64,000 nucleotides of DNA from UBA2219 sp964612075 (GCA_964612075.1 CAZTFC010000002.1:1-64000), one strand, 5' to 3'; positions 25,476 to 33,984 are shown, numbered from the stretch's first letter. Notes: a model not told the origin generated them from the sequence alone. Translations and numbers: made by a program.

Positions 25476-26524
25476 CTCCCCCAACGGACGCTGGGCTGCG
25501 CCCCCGGAACCTCCGTCACGTGCAGCACGAAGGGCTTCGTGTCCGGCATCCCGGCGAACCGGAGGTCGAAGAAGGTCACCTCCGTTCGCCCGCCGGCGCA
25601 GGAAACCTCGGCGGAGGGGAACCGGGCGAACCAGAGGTACGTCTCGACGTCCTGCATCCCCCGCAACGCGCGCACCTCGGGCACCTCCGCGCCGTGGAGC
25701 GCCTTCTGCTTCCAGGAAACGCGCCCCGTCAGCGGCTCGATCACCGCGCGGTGATACGCGCTGCCGTCGTCGACGAAGCCGTTCCAGGCGAAGGGGCCCG
25801 CGGGGAACGGGATCTGCTTCTGGCGACGGAGGCGGTCCACGACCTTTTCGACCGGGGACGGCATCTCGAACGCAACGGCCGTGGAGACGAAGGCGAAGCG
25901 TTCCGGGGACGGCAGGTCGACGTACGGGAGCATCGGCAGCGCCTGCGCGGAGACCACCGTCACGCCGTCCCGCAGCGCCGCGTCGCGAACGGCGTCCCGG
26001 GCCCCGGCGTGGAACAGCGCCGCGACGCCCACGTAAGCGGCCAGCACCGCGATCGATGCGCGCGCCCGGAGCGGCTCGCGCCGCGACAAGGCGATCCCGG
26101 CGACGATGATCCCCGTGAAGACCAGGTCCACGACGAAAAGGATGTCCAGCGAAAGGCGCGCGTCGGAGAAGGGAAGGAGGAGCTGCGTGCCGTAGGAGTT
26201 GAGCAGGTCGAGCAGCACGTGGGAGAACTGCCCCAGCACGGCCAGCAGGAATACCGCCCTGCGGTCCTTCCATTTCCCGAAGCGGGCGAAGAGGAGCGCC
26301 AGGACGAAAGAGGTCGCGAGGACCCCGGGCAGCGAATGGGAAAGCCCCCGGTGAATCCGCACGTACATCTCGCTTCCCAGCAGGGAGGCGACGTTGTCGG
26401 CGTCGGGCAGCATCGCGGCCAGCGAAACGACCGCCGTCGCGGTCTTCGGGTGGCCCCCCTTCCATTTTTCCGGGAGCGCCCGGGCGACGAGCCATCCGGT
26501 CAGGCCGTGCGTGACGGTGTCCAT
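25472..26524 (-). CDS. DUF457/YdjM-type membrane-bound metal-dependent hydrolase
   Basis: A 350-residue inner membrane protein. The N-terminal 160 residues match the YdjM/DUF457 family: MDTVTHGLTGWL, then MLPDADNV, HRGLSHSLPG and FSHVLLDLLNSYGT. The conserved His and Asp residues are the presumed metal ligands. Five or so hydrophobic helices are visible, then a soluble C-terminal domain of about 170 residues. The enzymatic substrate is unknown. It starts 3 bases after the fumarase stop and converges with the pseudokinase gene, overlapping it by 4 bases. Confidence 0.82.
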   Translation of the reverse strand: MDTVTHGLTGWLVARALPEKWKGGHPKTATAVVSLAAMLPDADNVASLLGSEMYVRIHRGLSHSLPGVLATSFVLALLFARFGKWKDRRAVFLLAVLGQFSHVLLDLLNSYGTQLLLPFSDARLSLDILFVVDLVFTGIIVAGIALSRREPLRARASIAVLAAYVGVAALFHAGARDAVRDAALRDGVTVVSAQALPMLPYVDLPSPERFAFVSTAVAFEMPSPVEKVVDRLRRQKQIPFPAGPFAWNGFVDDGSAYHRAVIEPLTGRVSWKQKALHGAEVPEVRALRGMQDVETYLWFARFPSAEVSCAGGRTEVTFFDLRFAGMPDTKPFVLHVTEVPGAQPSVRWGS

Positions 26525-26527
26525 GCG

Positions 26528-27907
26528 TCAGATCATCTTCCGCGGGTCGAGCACGTCGTCGATCTCTTCCGCGGAAAGCTCTCCTTTTTCGACGAGAAGC
26601 TGCCGGATGGTCTTCCCGGTCCGATAAGCCTCTTTTGCAAGCTTATCGGCAGCATTATAGCCGATCTTTACAGAAAGAGGAGTGATTATCGACAAGCTCC
26701 GCTCGATCAGCTCCTCGCAGCGCTTTTCGTCCGGCACGATCCCCCGCACGCAACGAGCCGCCGCAAGGGACGAGGCGGAAGACAGAAGCGCCAGCGATTC
26801 CAGCACGTTTCGGCCCATCAAGGGGAGCATGACGTTCAGCTCCAGGACGCCCAGAGACCCCCCGATCGTCACCGCGGCGTCGTTCCCGATCACCTGCGCC
26901 GCGACCTGGATCGCCACCTCGAGAACAACCGGGTTCACTTTGCCGGGCATGATCGAGGAGCCCGGCTGCAGCGACGGAAGCTCGATCTCCCCGATGCCGC
27001 ACCTTGGCCCCGAGGAGAGGAGGCGCAGGTCCTGGGCGATCTTCAGCAGCGAGGCCGCGACCCCTTTCATCGCGCCGCTGGCGGCCACCAGCGGGTCCTG
27101 CGCCCCCATCGCCTCGAACCGGTTCTCCGCCTCTCGGAACGGGATCCCCGTCGACCGGGCGATCTCCGCGATCGCCCGCCGGGCGAAGTCGGGGTGGGCG
27201 TTCAATCCCGTCCCGACGGCGGTCCCCCCCAGGGGAAGCTCCTCGAGGTCCGGAAAAACCGCCCTCACGCGCCGGATGCCGTGGTCGACCTGGGAAGCGT
27301 ACCCCGAGAACTCCTGGCCCAGCGTGACGGGAACGGCGTCCTGCAGGTGGGTCCTCCCGATCTTTAAGACGCCGGAGAACGCCTCCGCTTTTTCGCGCAG
27401 CGCGTCCCGGAGCTCCTCCAGCGCGGGAAGAAGCCGGGCCGACATCTCCCCCCGCACGGCGATCCGGATCGCCGAGGGGATGACGTCGTTGCTCGACTGG
27501 CAGCGGTTCACGTGGTCGTTCGGGTGCACGGGGACGTACCCGCCCAGCGACGCGCCCAGCAGCTCGTTCGCGCGGTTGGCCAGCACCTCGTTCACGTTCA
27601 TGTTCGTCGAGGTGCCGGAGCCCGTCTGGAATACGCCCACGATGAACTGGTCGTCGTGCTTCCCCTCGAGCACCTCCCGCGCGGCCCGGGAAACCGCCTC
27701 CGCACTCGCGGAAGGGAGGATCCCGAGCGATCCGTTGACCTCCGCCGCCGCCCCCTTGATCCGCGCGACGGCGTGCACCACGGGAAGCGGCATCCGCTCG
27801 GCGCTCACGGGCAGGTTGTCCGCCGCCCTCCGCGTCTGCGCCCCGTAGTAGGCCTTCGCGGGCACCCGGACCTCTCCCATCGTATCCTTCTCGACACGGT
27901 ATTCCAT
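26528..27907 (-). CDS. fumC: Class II fumarate hydratase
   Basis: Interconverts fumarate and malate in the TCA cycle; cytoplasmic homotetramer. At 459 residues, the family signature GSSIMPGKVNP is near residue 316, with HPNDHVNRCQSSNDV and GRTHLQDAVPVTLGQEF. The GRTH (not GRTQ) motif favours fumarase over aspartase. The ATG at 27907 is preceded by GGGAGGGG eight bases away, and the protein then begins MEYRVEKDTMGEVRVP as in relatives. It is followed closely by the DUF457 gene and is divergent from the SulP transporter gene. Confidence 0.93.
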   Translation of the reverse strand: MEYRVEKDTMGEVRVPAKAYYGAQTRRAADNLPVSAERMPLPVVHAVARIKGAAAEVNGSLGILPSASAEAVSRAAREVLEGKHDDQFIVGVFQTGSGTSTNMNVNEVLANRANELLGASLGGYVPVHPNDHVNRCQSSNDVIPSAIRIAVRGEMSARLLPALEELRDALREKAEAFSGVLKIGRTHLQDAVPVTLGQEFSGYASQVDHGIRRVRAVFPDLEELPLGGTAVGTGLNAHPDFARRAIAEIARSTGIPFREAENRFEAMGAQDPLVAASGAMKGVAASLLKIAQDLRLLSSGPRCGIGEIELPSLQPGSSIMPGKVNPVVLEVAIQVAAQVIGNDAAVTIGGSLGVLELNVMLPLMGRNVLESLALLSSASSLAAARCVRGIVPDEKRCEELIERSLSIITPLSVKIGYNAADKLAKEAYRTGKTIRQLLVEKGELSAEEIDDVLDPRKMI

Positions 27908-28138
27908 TCGCGCCGCCCCTCCCAAAGAAGGTCTTTGCCAATGTATCACATGGACGATCCCCGTATTCATGCGGGTCCGCACGCCGATGGCCCGGAAGCG
28001 GCGACGGGTTCGGCCGGCGGGACGCCGCCCACGCCTTCGTCCAGCAGGACACCAAAAAACAAAACATGGTTATGATATAAAAAAATAACTAGAATCAACC
28101 ATATAATACCCAATAATTCGGGGTATATTCAACCCGTA

Positions 28139-28167
28139 TTGACAAAACAAACAACGTGCTATTTAAT
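28139..28167 (+). promoter_or_regulatory. Sigma-70-type promoter of the SulP transporter
   Basis: TTGACA (28139-28144) and TTTAAT (28162-28167) are spaced by 17 bases, in an AT-rich patch of about 150 bases between the divergent fumC and SulP genes. Transcription would begin near 28174, about 30 bases before the ATG. The remainder of the 298-base gap (27908-28205) must carry the fumC promoter; none was clear. Confidence 0.75.
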
Positions 28168-28205
28168 GTTTTATATTTATCGCCGGGAAGACAGGAGCGG
28201 ATCGG

Positions 28206-30515
28206 ATGGAGAGATCGACCCCGGAAATCCCCTCGACGAAGGCCGTGGAAAAGCCGGAAAACGGCATCCGCGGGCTGAAACACTGGAAGCACGACCTGCT
28301 GGCGGGCGCCCAGGTCTCTCTCGTCTCGCTCCCGATGTCGCTGGGCGTCGCGATCGCGTCCGGCGCTCCCCCCGTCACGGGGATCATCTCCTCCGTCATC
28401 GCCGGCCTGGTGTACCCGTTCATCGGCGGCGCCTACGTCACGATCAGCGGCCCGGCCGCCGGCCTCGCCCCGGCCCTCCTGGGCGGAATGCTGGTCCTCG
28501 GCCACGGGAACCTGGACGCGGGATACCCCCTCCTCCTCGTCGCGATCTGCCTCGCGGGGATCCTCCAGATCGCCCTGGCGTTCCTGCGGGCCGGGCGCTT
28601 CGCGATCTTCTTCCCGCAGACGGTGGTGGAAGCGATGCTTGCCGCGATCGGGCTCATCATCATCATCAAGCAGTTCCCGCTGCTGCTCGGCGTGATCGAG
28701 CCGCCCAGGAAGACGATCGTCTCGTCGCTATCGGCGCTGCCCGACCAGGTCGCGCTAATGAATCCGAAAGTCCTGCTGATCGGGGCCGTGTCCACCTTCC
28801 TGATCTTTTTCCTGAGCCTGACGGAGAATCGACGGCTCAAGCTCGTCCCCGCCCCGCTGGCGGTCGTCGTCGTCGGCGGCGCGATGGGCGCCATGCTCGG
28901 GATCGGCCCGGAGCACCTGATCCATATCCCCGCCACCATGCTCGACAGCATCCGGCTGCCGGCGTTCGGAGAGGTGGCGTCCAGCCCGGACCTGTGGTGG
29001 GCGGTCGCCACGATCGTGATCACGCTGACGCTGATCGACGGCATCGAGTCGCTCGCCACGATCCAGGCGGTCGACGGGATCGACCCCTGGCGGCGGAAGT
29101 CCGACCCGAACCGGACGCTGGGGGCGATGGGGCTTTCGAACCTGGTCTCGAGCCTGGTCGGCGGGCTGACGATCATCCCCGGGGGCCTCAAGAGCCGGCT
29201 GAACGTCGACGCGGGGGGCCGCACCCTCTGGTCGAACTTCGCCAACGCGGTCTTCCTGCTCGTTTACTTCTTCCTGTTGAGCCCCCTGCTCAACCGGATC
29301 CCCCTCGCGACGCTCGCCGGCATCATCGTGTTCATCGGCTGGCGGCTCTGCGAGCCGCGGGTCTTCCGGCGCGCCTTCGAGACCGGCCAGGACCAGTTCC
29401 TCGTCTTCGTCGCGACGGTCGCGGCGATCCTGGCCACGGACCTGCTCTCGGGGATCATCATCGGGTTTCTCTTCTACACTCTGATGCTGCTCGCCCTGAT
29501 CCCGCCGTACACGAAGGACGTGCTGACCGGCCAGGTGAGATACGGCGAGTTCGCCCGCCTCATGCGGGACAATTTCCTGGAGCTGTTCCGGACGCCGGTC
29601 CTGGCCGTGAACGAGGGCGGGACGGGAGACGGAAGGCGGTGCGAGATCCAGCTCACCTCCCTGTTCAACACGAACCTCCTGAAGCTCGAAAGCGCCCTCA
29701 AGAAAGTGCCGGCCGACGCCGGCGTCACCTTCACGCTCTCGCGGACCGGGAAGATGATCTGCAACACGGCGATGGAGTACCTCCACCACTTCCAGGAGCA
29801 GGCGGTGGAGAAGGGGAGGAAATGCGAGATCCTCGGGCTCGACCATTACCACCCGTTCTCGGACCACCCGAACGCGGCGAGAAAGCACGTTCGCCATCTC
29901 GCCAAGCGGAAGACGCTGTACGACGCGCGGCAGAGCGGGATGATCGAATTCGCGCAGCGGCACGGCCTTGCGTTCTCCCCCTCACAGGAGCCGTGCCTCA
30001 ACGAGCACCGGTTCGCCTACCTGAACCTGGGCTCGGACCGGATGCGGCGCAACACGATCACCGGGCGGCACCGGGACATGGACCTTGAGATATTCGATTA
30101 CAGCTTCCTGCGGGACCCCATGAGCTACGTCGAGACGCGCCGCACGGTCGCCATCGTCAAGACGCCGCTCGCCGCCCCCGTTTTCTTCCTCCACCCCGAG
30201 GGGCACGGGCTGGCCCGATACACGGACGTCGACCCGGGGTACAACCGGTCGAGGAACCTGGCGGAGGGAATCCCCCTCCTGGACGGCTTCCACCTGCACG
30301 CGGTCGACGAGAAAGCGGCGCTGGACTTCTTCTCCCGGGGGGAGCGTCTCCACTTCTGCCGTCGGCAGACGAAGCTCTACGTCGAGGCCCGCGGCGGCGT
30401 GATCCTCGCGTTCCGGACCGACCGGTGCCTGGAGCATGTCGGCGACCTCCCCGTGCTCCTGGAGATCGCGGAGCGGTTCGGTCGCGAGGGTGTTCCCGAC
30501 GGCTCGGCGCCGTAG
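28206..30515 (+). CDS. SulP-family inorganic anion transporter with long C-terminal extension
   Basis: Inner membrane anion (sulfate, bicarbonate or similar) transporter of 769 residues. Residues 25-430 hold the SulP core with about 11-12 helices: WKHDLLAGAQVSLVSLPMSLG, GPAAGLAPALL, DGIESLATIQAVDGIDPWRR, and NRTLGAMGLSNLVSSLVGG followed by an IPGG loop. Residues about 470-580 resemble a diverged STAS domain. About 190 further residues follow that have no counterpart in ordinary SulP proteins I know, including FDYSFLRDPMSYVETRRT and GRHRDMDLE. The ATG at 28206 follows AGGAG. Substrate is unknown; the neighbouring nitric oxide reductase may be coincidental. Confidence 0.88.
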   Translation: MERSTPEIPSTKAVEKPENGIRGLKHWKHDLLAGAQVSLVSLPMSLGVAIASGAPPVTGIISSVIAGLVYPFIGGAYVTISGPAAGLAPALLGGMLVLGHGNLDAGYPLLLVAICLAGILQIALAFLRAGRFAIFFPQTVVEAMLAAIGLIIIIKQFPLLLGVIEPPRKTIVSSLSALPDQVALMNPKVLLIGAVSTFLIFFLSLTENRRLKLVPAPLAVVVVGGAMGAMLGIGPEHLIHIPATMLDSIRLPAFGEVASSPDLWWAVATIVITLTLIDGIESLATIQAVDGIDPWRRKSDPNRTLGAMGLSNLVSSLVGGLTIIPGGLKSRLNVDAGGRTLWSNFANAVFLLVYFFLLSPLLNRIPLATLAGIIVFIGWRLCEPRVFRRAFETGQDQFLVFVATVAAILATDLLSGIIIGFLFYTLMLLALIPPYTKDVLTGQVRYGEFARLMRDNFLELFRTPVLAVNEGGTGDGRRCEIQLTSLFNTNLLKLESALKKVPADAGVTFTLSRTGKMICNTAMEYLHHFQEQAVEKGRKCEILGLDHYHPFSDHPNAARKHVRHLAKRKTLYDARQSGMIEFAQRHGLAFSPSQEPCLNEHRFAYLNLGSDRMRRNTITGRHRDMDLEIFDYSFLRDPMSYVETRRTVAIVKTPLAAPVFFLHPEGHGLARYTDVDPGYNRSRNLAEGIPLLDGFHLHAVDEKAALDFFSRGERLHFCRRQTKLYVEARGGVILAFRTDRCLEHVGDLPVLLEIAERFGREGVPDGSAP

Positions 30516-30540
30516 GCGGCCCCGGCCCACATCGGTATCA

Positions 30541-30569
30541 TTGACACCGTTCGATTCCCGTCGGATGAT
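30541..30569 (+). promoter_or_regulatory. Probable promoter of the nitric oxide reductase operon
   Basis: TTGACA (30541-30546) and GATGAT (30564-30569) are 17 bases apart, about 110 bases upstream of the norC-like start. Immediately downstream, ATCGG (30570-30574) and CCGAT (30581-30585) form a short inverted repeat at the expected transcription start that could be an operator. No clear FNR/DNR, NsrR or HcpR site was found. Confidence 0.42.
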
Positions 30570-30677
30570 ATCGGAAAATCCCGATTCAGGCATCGCACCC
30601 CACCGTACCCGACGTCCGTAAACCATCTACCAGCCGGCGGTCCCGAGTTTCGCCGGAAACCACGGGAGAGGCGACGG

Positions 30678-31382
30678 ATGACGAAAAAAACCGCCTTCTG
30701 GATTTTCCTTCTGGGAACGCTGTCCTCGTCGGTCCTTTTCCTGGGGCTGACGTGGGACACCCACCGCCAGGTGGCGACGCTGGCCAACGTGGACAAGCTC
30801 TCCGACCAGGCCGTCGCCGGGAAACGCACCTTCGAAAAGCACAACTGCAACGACTGCCACACGATCCTGGGTTTCGGGGGGTACTACGCCCCCGACCTGA
30901 CCCGGGTGGTCCGGCGGGTCGGCGAGGAGGGGATCCGCTTCCGGGTGACGTCTCCCGAAAAGGCGTTCGAGCGATCATTCCGGAAGATGCCGCACCAGGG
31001 ACTTTCGGAGGGGGAGATCTCCGATCTCATCGCCTTCTTCCGGTGGGTGGGGGAGGTGAACAACAACGACTGGCCACCGCAGGACAGCCGGAAGCGCCTC
31101 ACGCGGGGCGAACAGCGGATGGTGGCGGCGGTGGGACTTTCCCCGGGCGCGGCGGTCTTCCAGTCGAAGGGGTGCATGAACTGCCACGCGCTGCGGGGGA
31201 CGGGCGGGACGTTCGGGCCCGCGCTGGACCGGGTCGGCGCGGCGATGTCGGAAACGGAGATCCGGGCCTATGTCCTGGATCCCGCGAAAGCGAACCCCGA
31301 CACCAAAATGCCCCCCCAGAAGGACAACCTCTCGGAACGGGAACTGGAGGAGGTCTCCAGGTTCCTCTCCACCCTGAAGTAA
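30678..31382 (+). CDS. norC: Nitric oxide reductase cytochrome c subunit, diheme NorC-like
   Basis: Membrane-anchored cytochrome c that passes electrons to NorB. One N-terminal helix (about residues 6-24) is followed by the NorC domain with CNDCHTILGFGGYYAPDLT (heme cysteines 57 and 60, His61), closely matching NorC. Residues about 145-234 form a second cytochrome c domain with CMNCH (166-170) and an axial Met candidate in DTKMPP. Standard NorC has one heme and about 150 residues; this protein has 234 and two, so it looks like a NorC fused to an electron-donor cytochrome. It ends 10 bases before norB. Confidence 0.88.
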   Translation: MTKKTAFWIFLLGTLSSSVLFLGLTWDTHRQVATLANVDKLSDQAVAGKRTFEKHNCNDCHTILGFGGYYAPDLTRVVRRVGEEGIRFRVTSPEKAFERSFRKMPHQGLSEGEISDLIAFFRWVGEVNNNDWPPQDSRKRLTRGEQRMVAAVGLSPGAAVFQSKGCMNCHALRGTGGTFGPALDRVGAAMSETEIRAYVLDPAKANPDTKMPPQKDNLSERELEEVSRFLSTLK

Positions 31383-31392
31383 GGAGGCCCCG

Positions 31393-32721
31393 ATGGAATA
31401 CCGTTCCCAGAAGATCGCCTATTGGTACTTCGTCGCCGCCCTCCCGCTTTTCGTGCTCCAGGTCCTGCTGGGGCTGTGGCTCGGATACAACTACGCGTTC
31501 ACCGTCCCGCAATGGATCGTGGACGCATTCCCGTTCTCGACGGCGCGCGCCATGCACACCAACCTCCTTGTCCTGTGGATGCTGCTCGGGTTCATGGGGG
31601 GAACCTACTACATCGTTCCCGAGGAAACGAAGTCCGAGATCTACTCCCCCGCCCTGGCGTGGCTCCAGCTGGCCGCGCTGCTGGCGACGGGGGTGGCGGC
31701 GCTGGTCGGCTTCCTCTTCGGATGGACCCAGGGACGCCCGCTCCTCGAGATCCCGACGGCGCTCGACATCGTCGTGGTCGCCGGGGCGCTCGTCTTCCTG
31801 TTCAACGTCGGGATGACGATGATCCGGGCCCGGAACTGGACGGCCATCCAGGGCACGCTGCTCGGGGGGCTTCTCTTCCTCGCGCTGCTGTATCTGTTCG
31901 GCATCCCGTTCTACCGGAACCTCGTCATCGACTGGTACTACTGGTGGTGGGTGATCCACCTCTGGGTGGAGGGGGCGTGGGAGCTGGTCACGGCGGCCAT
32001 CTTCGCCTTCATCCTCATGAAGATCACCGGGGTGGACCGCCAGGTCGTCGAGAAGTGGCTCTACGTCGAGATCGGGCTGTTCCTCTTCACGGGCGTCGCC
32101 GGCACCGGCCACCACTACTACTGGATCGGCGCCCCGAGGTACTGGCTGTGGGTCGGCGGGATCTTCTCCGCCCTCGAGCCGCTGCCGATCATCCTCATGG
32201 TGATCGACACGATGAACCATGTGAAGAAGCGGGAGGCGCAAATCGTCAACCCGCTCACCTGGACGTACGCGATCGGGTGCGCGGTGCTGCACCTCATCGG
32301 GGCGGGCGTCTGGGGATTCCTGCACACCCTGCCGCAGATCAACTATTACACCCACGGCTCCCAGGTCACCGTTTCGCACGGACACCTCGCGTTCTTCGGC
32401 GCCTACGCGCTGCTGAACCTGACCATCTTCTATTACGCGATGCCGAGGGTGAAGGGGATCGCGGTGTACGACGACTCCCGCGGGAAGATCGGATTCTGGA
32501 CGATGTGCATCGCCATGATGATCATGGGGCTGACGTTCGGAGTCGCCGGTGTGCTGCAGAGCTACATCGAGAGGGTCCTCGGGCTGGGGTACATGACCGC
32601 CCAGGGGCACATGCGGCTCTGGATGGGCGTCACCATGGCCGCGGGCGTGTTCTTCCTCGGAGGGCTTCTCACCACCGTCTGGGACCTGTTCACCGTGCGG
32701 CCGGCCGTGGCGCGGACGTAG
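31393..32721 (+). CDS. norB: Nitric oxide reductase catalytic subunit NorB
   Basis: Heme-copper-superfamily enzyme that reduces two NO to N2O, with 12 membrane helices in 442 residues. It is of the cNOR type. The heme b ligand His55 (RAMHTNLL), the non-heme iron ligands His189, His240 and His241 (VIHLWVEGAWE and GTGHHYYWIG), the heme ligands His329 and His331 (VSHGHLAF), and the conserved glutamates Glu193, Glu197 and Glu262 are all present, so it should be active. No N-terminal quinol-oxidase extension is seen, so it needs the cytochrome c partner encoded 10 bases upstream. Respiratory or detoxifying use cannot be told apart. Confidence 0.93.
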   Translation: MEYRSQKIAYWYFVAALPLFVLQVLLGLWLGYNYAFTVPQWIVDAFPFSTARAMHTNLLVLWMLLGFMGGTYYIVPEETKSEIYSPALAWLQLAALLATGVAALVGFLFGWTQGRPLLEIPTALDIVVVAGALVFLFNVGMTMIRARNWTAIQGTLLGGLLFLALLYLFGIPFYRNLVIDWYYWWWVIHLWVEGAWELVTAAIFAFILMKITGVDRQVVEKWLYVEIGLFLFTGVAGTGHHYYWIGAPRYWLWVGGIFSALEPLPIILMVIDTMNHVKKREAQIVNPLTWTYAIGCAVLHLIGAGVWGFLHTLPQINYYTHGSQVTVSHGHLAFFGAYALLNLTIFYYAMPRVKGIAVYDDSRGKIGFWTMCIAMMIMGLTFGVAGVLQSYIERVLGLGYMTAQGHMRLWMGVTMAAGVFFLGGLLTTVWDLFTVRPAVART

Positions 32722-32773
32722 GCCTCTCCTCTTCCCCCAGGGGGCCGGCCCCTCGACGCCCGTCAAGGAACCG

Positions 32774-32791
32774 GTCCCCCTTCCGGGGGAC
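32774..32791. repeat. GTCCCCC/GGGGGAC hairpin after norB
   Basis: GTCCCCC (32774-32780), loop TTCC, GGGGGAC (32785-32791). It lies about 50 bases past the norB stop with no T-run. It could act as a weak transcript-end hairpin, or belong to the dispersed GGGAC/GTCCC repeat family. Confidence 0.5.
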
Positions 32792-32874
32792 AATCCTCCG
32801 CATGTACCGGTAACCCCGACCCCGGGAACCCGGCAGCGCGGAAGTCTCCGACGGACCGCTACACCAAAGGCTTC

Positions 32875-33000
32875 GTGGCCGCGACCGCCCCGCGGAAAGG
32901 CCCGATCGGCCCGGAGCAGAACATCGGGGACATCCTCAAGACATATCCCGAGACAGAGAGGGTCCAACGGAAGTATTATGGGAACGGCTGCTTTTGCTGA
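32875..33000 (+). CDS. Mini-protein resembling the DUF1858 (ScdA-N-like redox disulfide) domain
   Basis: A 41-residue frame from a GTG at 32875 to TGA at 33000 reads GPIGPEQNIGDILKTYPET, then KYYGNGCFC at its end. This matches the DUF1858 layout 'I..d..IgdIl.kYPe....l...G..C..C', a small domain found with hybrid-cluster and ScdA/RIC-type proteins of nitrosative-stress response. The frame is open for about 150 further bases upstream without an ATG, and the final motif is CxC rather than CxxC. It may therefore be a tiny gene with a GTG start or a decayed remnant. The ribosome binding site (AAAGG) is weak. Confidence 0.42.
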   Translation: MAATAPRKGPIGPEQNIGDILKTYPETERVQRKYYGNGCFC

Positions 33001-33021
33001 AAAGAGCCACCGGAGGAAGAA

Positions 33022-33429
33022 ATGACGATCATCGAGCGTCTGCAGAAACTGCTGGAGGCGGAGCGGTCGAGGGTGATCTGCCTGGAGCAGCTCGCGTTCC
33101 TGAGCCCCAGCAAGGAGATCAACCGCTTTTTCGGATCCATGCGCAACGACGCCTCGGGCGCCTGCGAGACGCTCCACAGCATGATCCTGGAACGGGAAGG
33201 CTACACCACCAACGAGGTCTCCGAGCTGGCGGAAAAGATCATGCAGCTCGACTCCCTGGAAGAGATCCTCGAGTTCCTGGCCAAGGACGAAAAGGACGTG
33301 GTCGCGCAGATCGAGGGGATCCCCCCGGAGGAGCTTAAAGAAAAAGAGCTGGAGTTCATGAAGACGCTCTGGATCAAGCACTCCCGCAACTCCGACAACT
33401 GCCGGATGATCCTGCGCCAGGGGAGATGA
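33022..33429 (+). CDS. Small all-helical protein downstream of norCB
   Basis: A 135-residue protein of unknown function, predicted to be almost entirely helical (LQKLLEAERSRVICLEQLAF, then long Glu/Leu-rich helices), perhaps a four-helix bundle of ferritin-like type. Two cysteines occur early and one near the C-terminus, but no complete di-iron ExxH pair is evident. The ATG at 33022 follows GGAGGAAGAA. The stop overlaps the cupin start as ATGA, so the two are cotranslated. Its place behind norB and a DUF1858-like sequence suggests a nitrosative-stress role; that is inference. Confidence 0.75.
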   Translation: MTIIERLQKLLEAERSRVICLEQLAFLSPSKEINRFFGSMRNDASGACETLHSMILEREGYTTNEVSELAEKIMQLDSLEEILEFLAKDEKDVVAQIEGIPPEELKEKELEFMKTLWIKHSRNSDNCRMILRQGR

Positions 33430-33785
33430 CGATGCACGTCGGGCGCTGGACGGACGTAGAGGGCAAGGAGGTCGCGGAGTCGGGCGCCGCCGGCGTGACG
33501 ATCCGCGTCCTGATGGGCGAGAACGTCGGGGCCCCGAACTTCGTCCTGCGGCACTTCGAGGTGGCTCCGGGCGGCCACACCCCCTTCCACGCCCACCCGT
33601 GGGAGCACGAGGTCTTCGTCCTGTCGGGGAAGGGGCGGGTCAAGCGCGCGGACGGCGCGGCGGAGGTGGGGCCGGGCTCCTTCGTGTTCGTGCCGCCCGG
33701 CGAGGAGCACGCCTTCGAGAACGCCGGCCCGGGCGTCTTTTCCTTCCTGTGCGTGATCCCGGCGACGAAGGTATGTCTGAAGTAG
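33426..33785 (+). CDS. Small single-domain cupin
   Basis: A 119-residue cupin_2 protein. Motif 1 is GGHTPFHAHPWEHEVFVLSG (two His, a Glu and a further His as metal ligands) and motif 2 is PPGEEHAFENAG. Such proteins bind Fe or Mn and act as dioxygenases, isomerases or sensors; the activity cannot be assigned. It is translationally coupled (ATGA) to the helical protein upstream. The TAG stop is immediately followed by the left arm of a 198-base foldback element. Confidence 0.85.
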   Translation: MTMHVGRWTDVEGKEVAESGAAGVTIRVLMGENVGAPNFVLRHFEVAPGGHTPFHAHPWEHEVFVLSGKGRVKRADGAAEVGPGSFVFVPPGEEHAFENAGPGVFSFLCVIPATKVCLK

Positions 33786-33786
33786 A

Positions 33787-33984
33787 CGTCGAGGAATCGT
33801 TGAGGGAGGCAACCCCCTGCTCGGGGATATGTCTCCCTTCGCTACCGGATCGTCGGCCTTCCATGGCCTCCTCACCTGCGCTGTTCCTCGCTCCGCCCTC
33901 CCTGGCTCCCGCTCGGAACAGACGCCCGCTCAGGGAGACACATCCCCTCGCATAGGGGCTTGCCTCCCCGAATAAACCTCGACG
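33787..33984. repeat. 198-bp imperfect inverted repeat (foldback/MITE-like element)
   Basis: The left arm (33787-33838) and right arm (33930-33984) are imperfect reverse complements over about 52 bases. Both carry CGTCGAGG at the tip, a GGGAGGCAA block, a CCCC-rich block, then ATGTCTCCCT at the inner end. The interior (33839-33929) has no coding potential but contains a further CTGTTCC/GGAACAG pairing. It has the size and symmetry of a non-autonomous mobile element or a large structured repeat. It begins one base after the cupin stop. The rest of the gap to 34218 is without a supportable gene. Confidence 0.65.

Noticed and set aside
30541..30556. HcpR/FNR-type dyad overlapping the TTGACA upstream of norC
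   Set aside because: Only one half-site is good; the second half does not pair, so it was reported as a promoter only.
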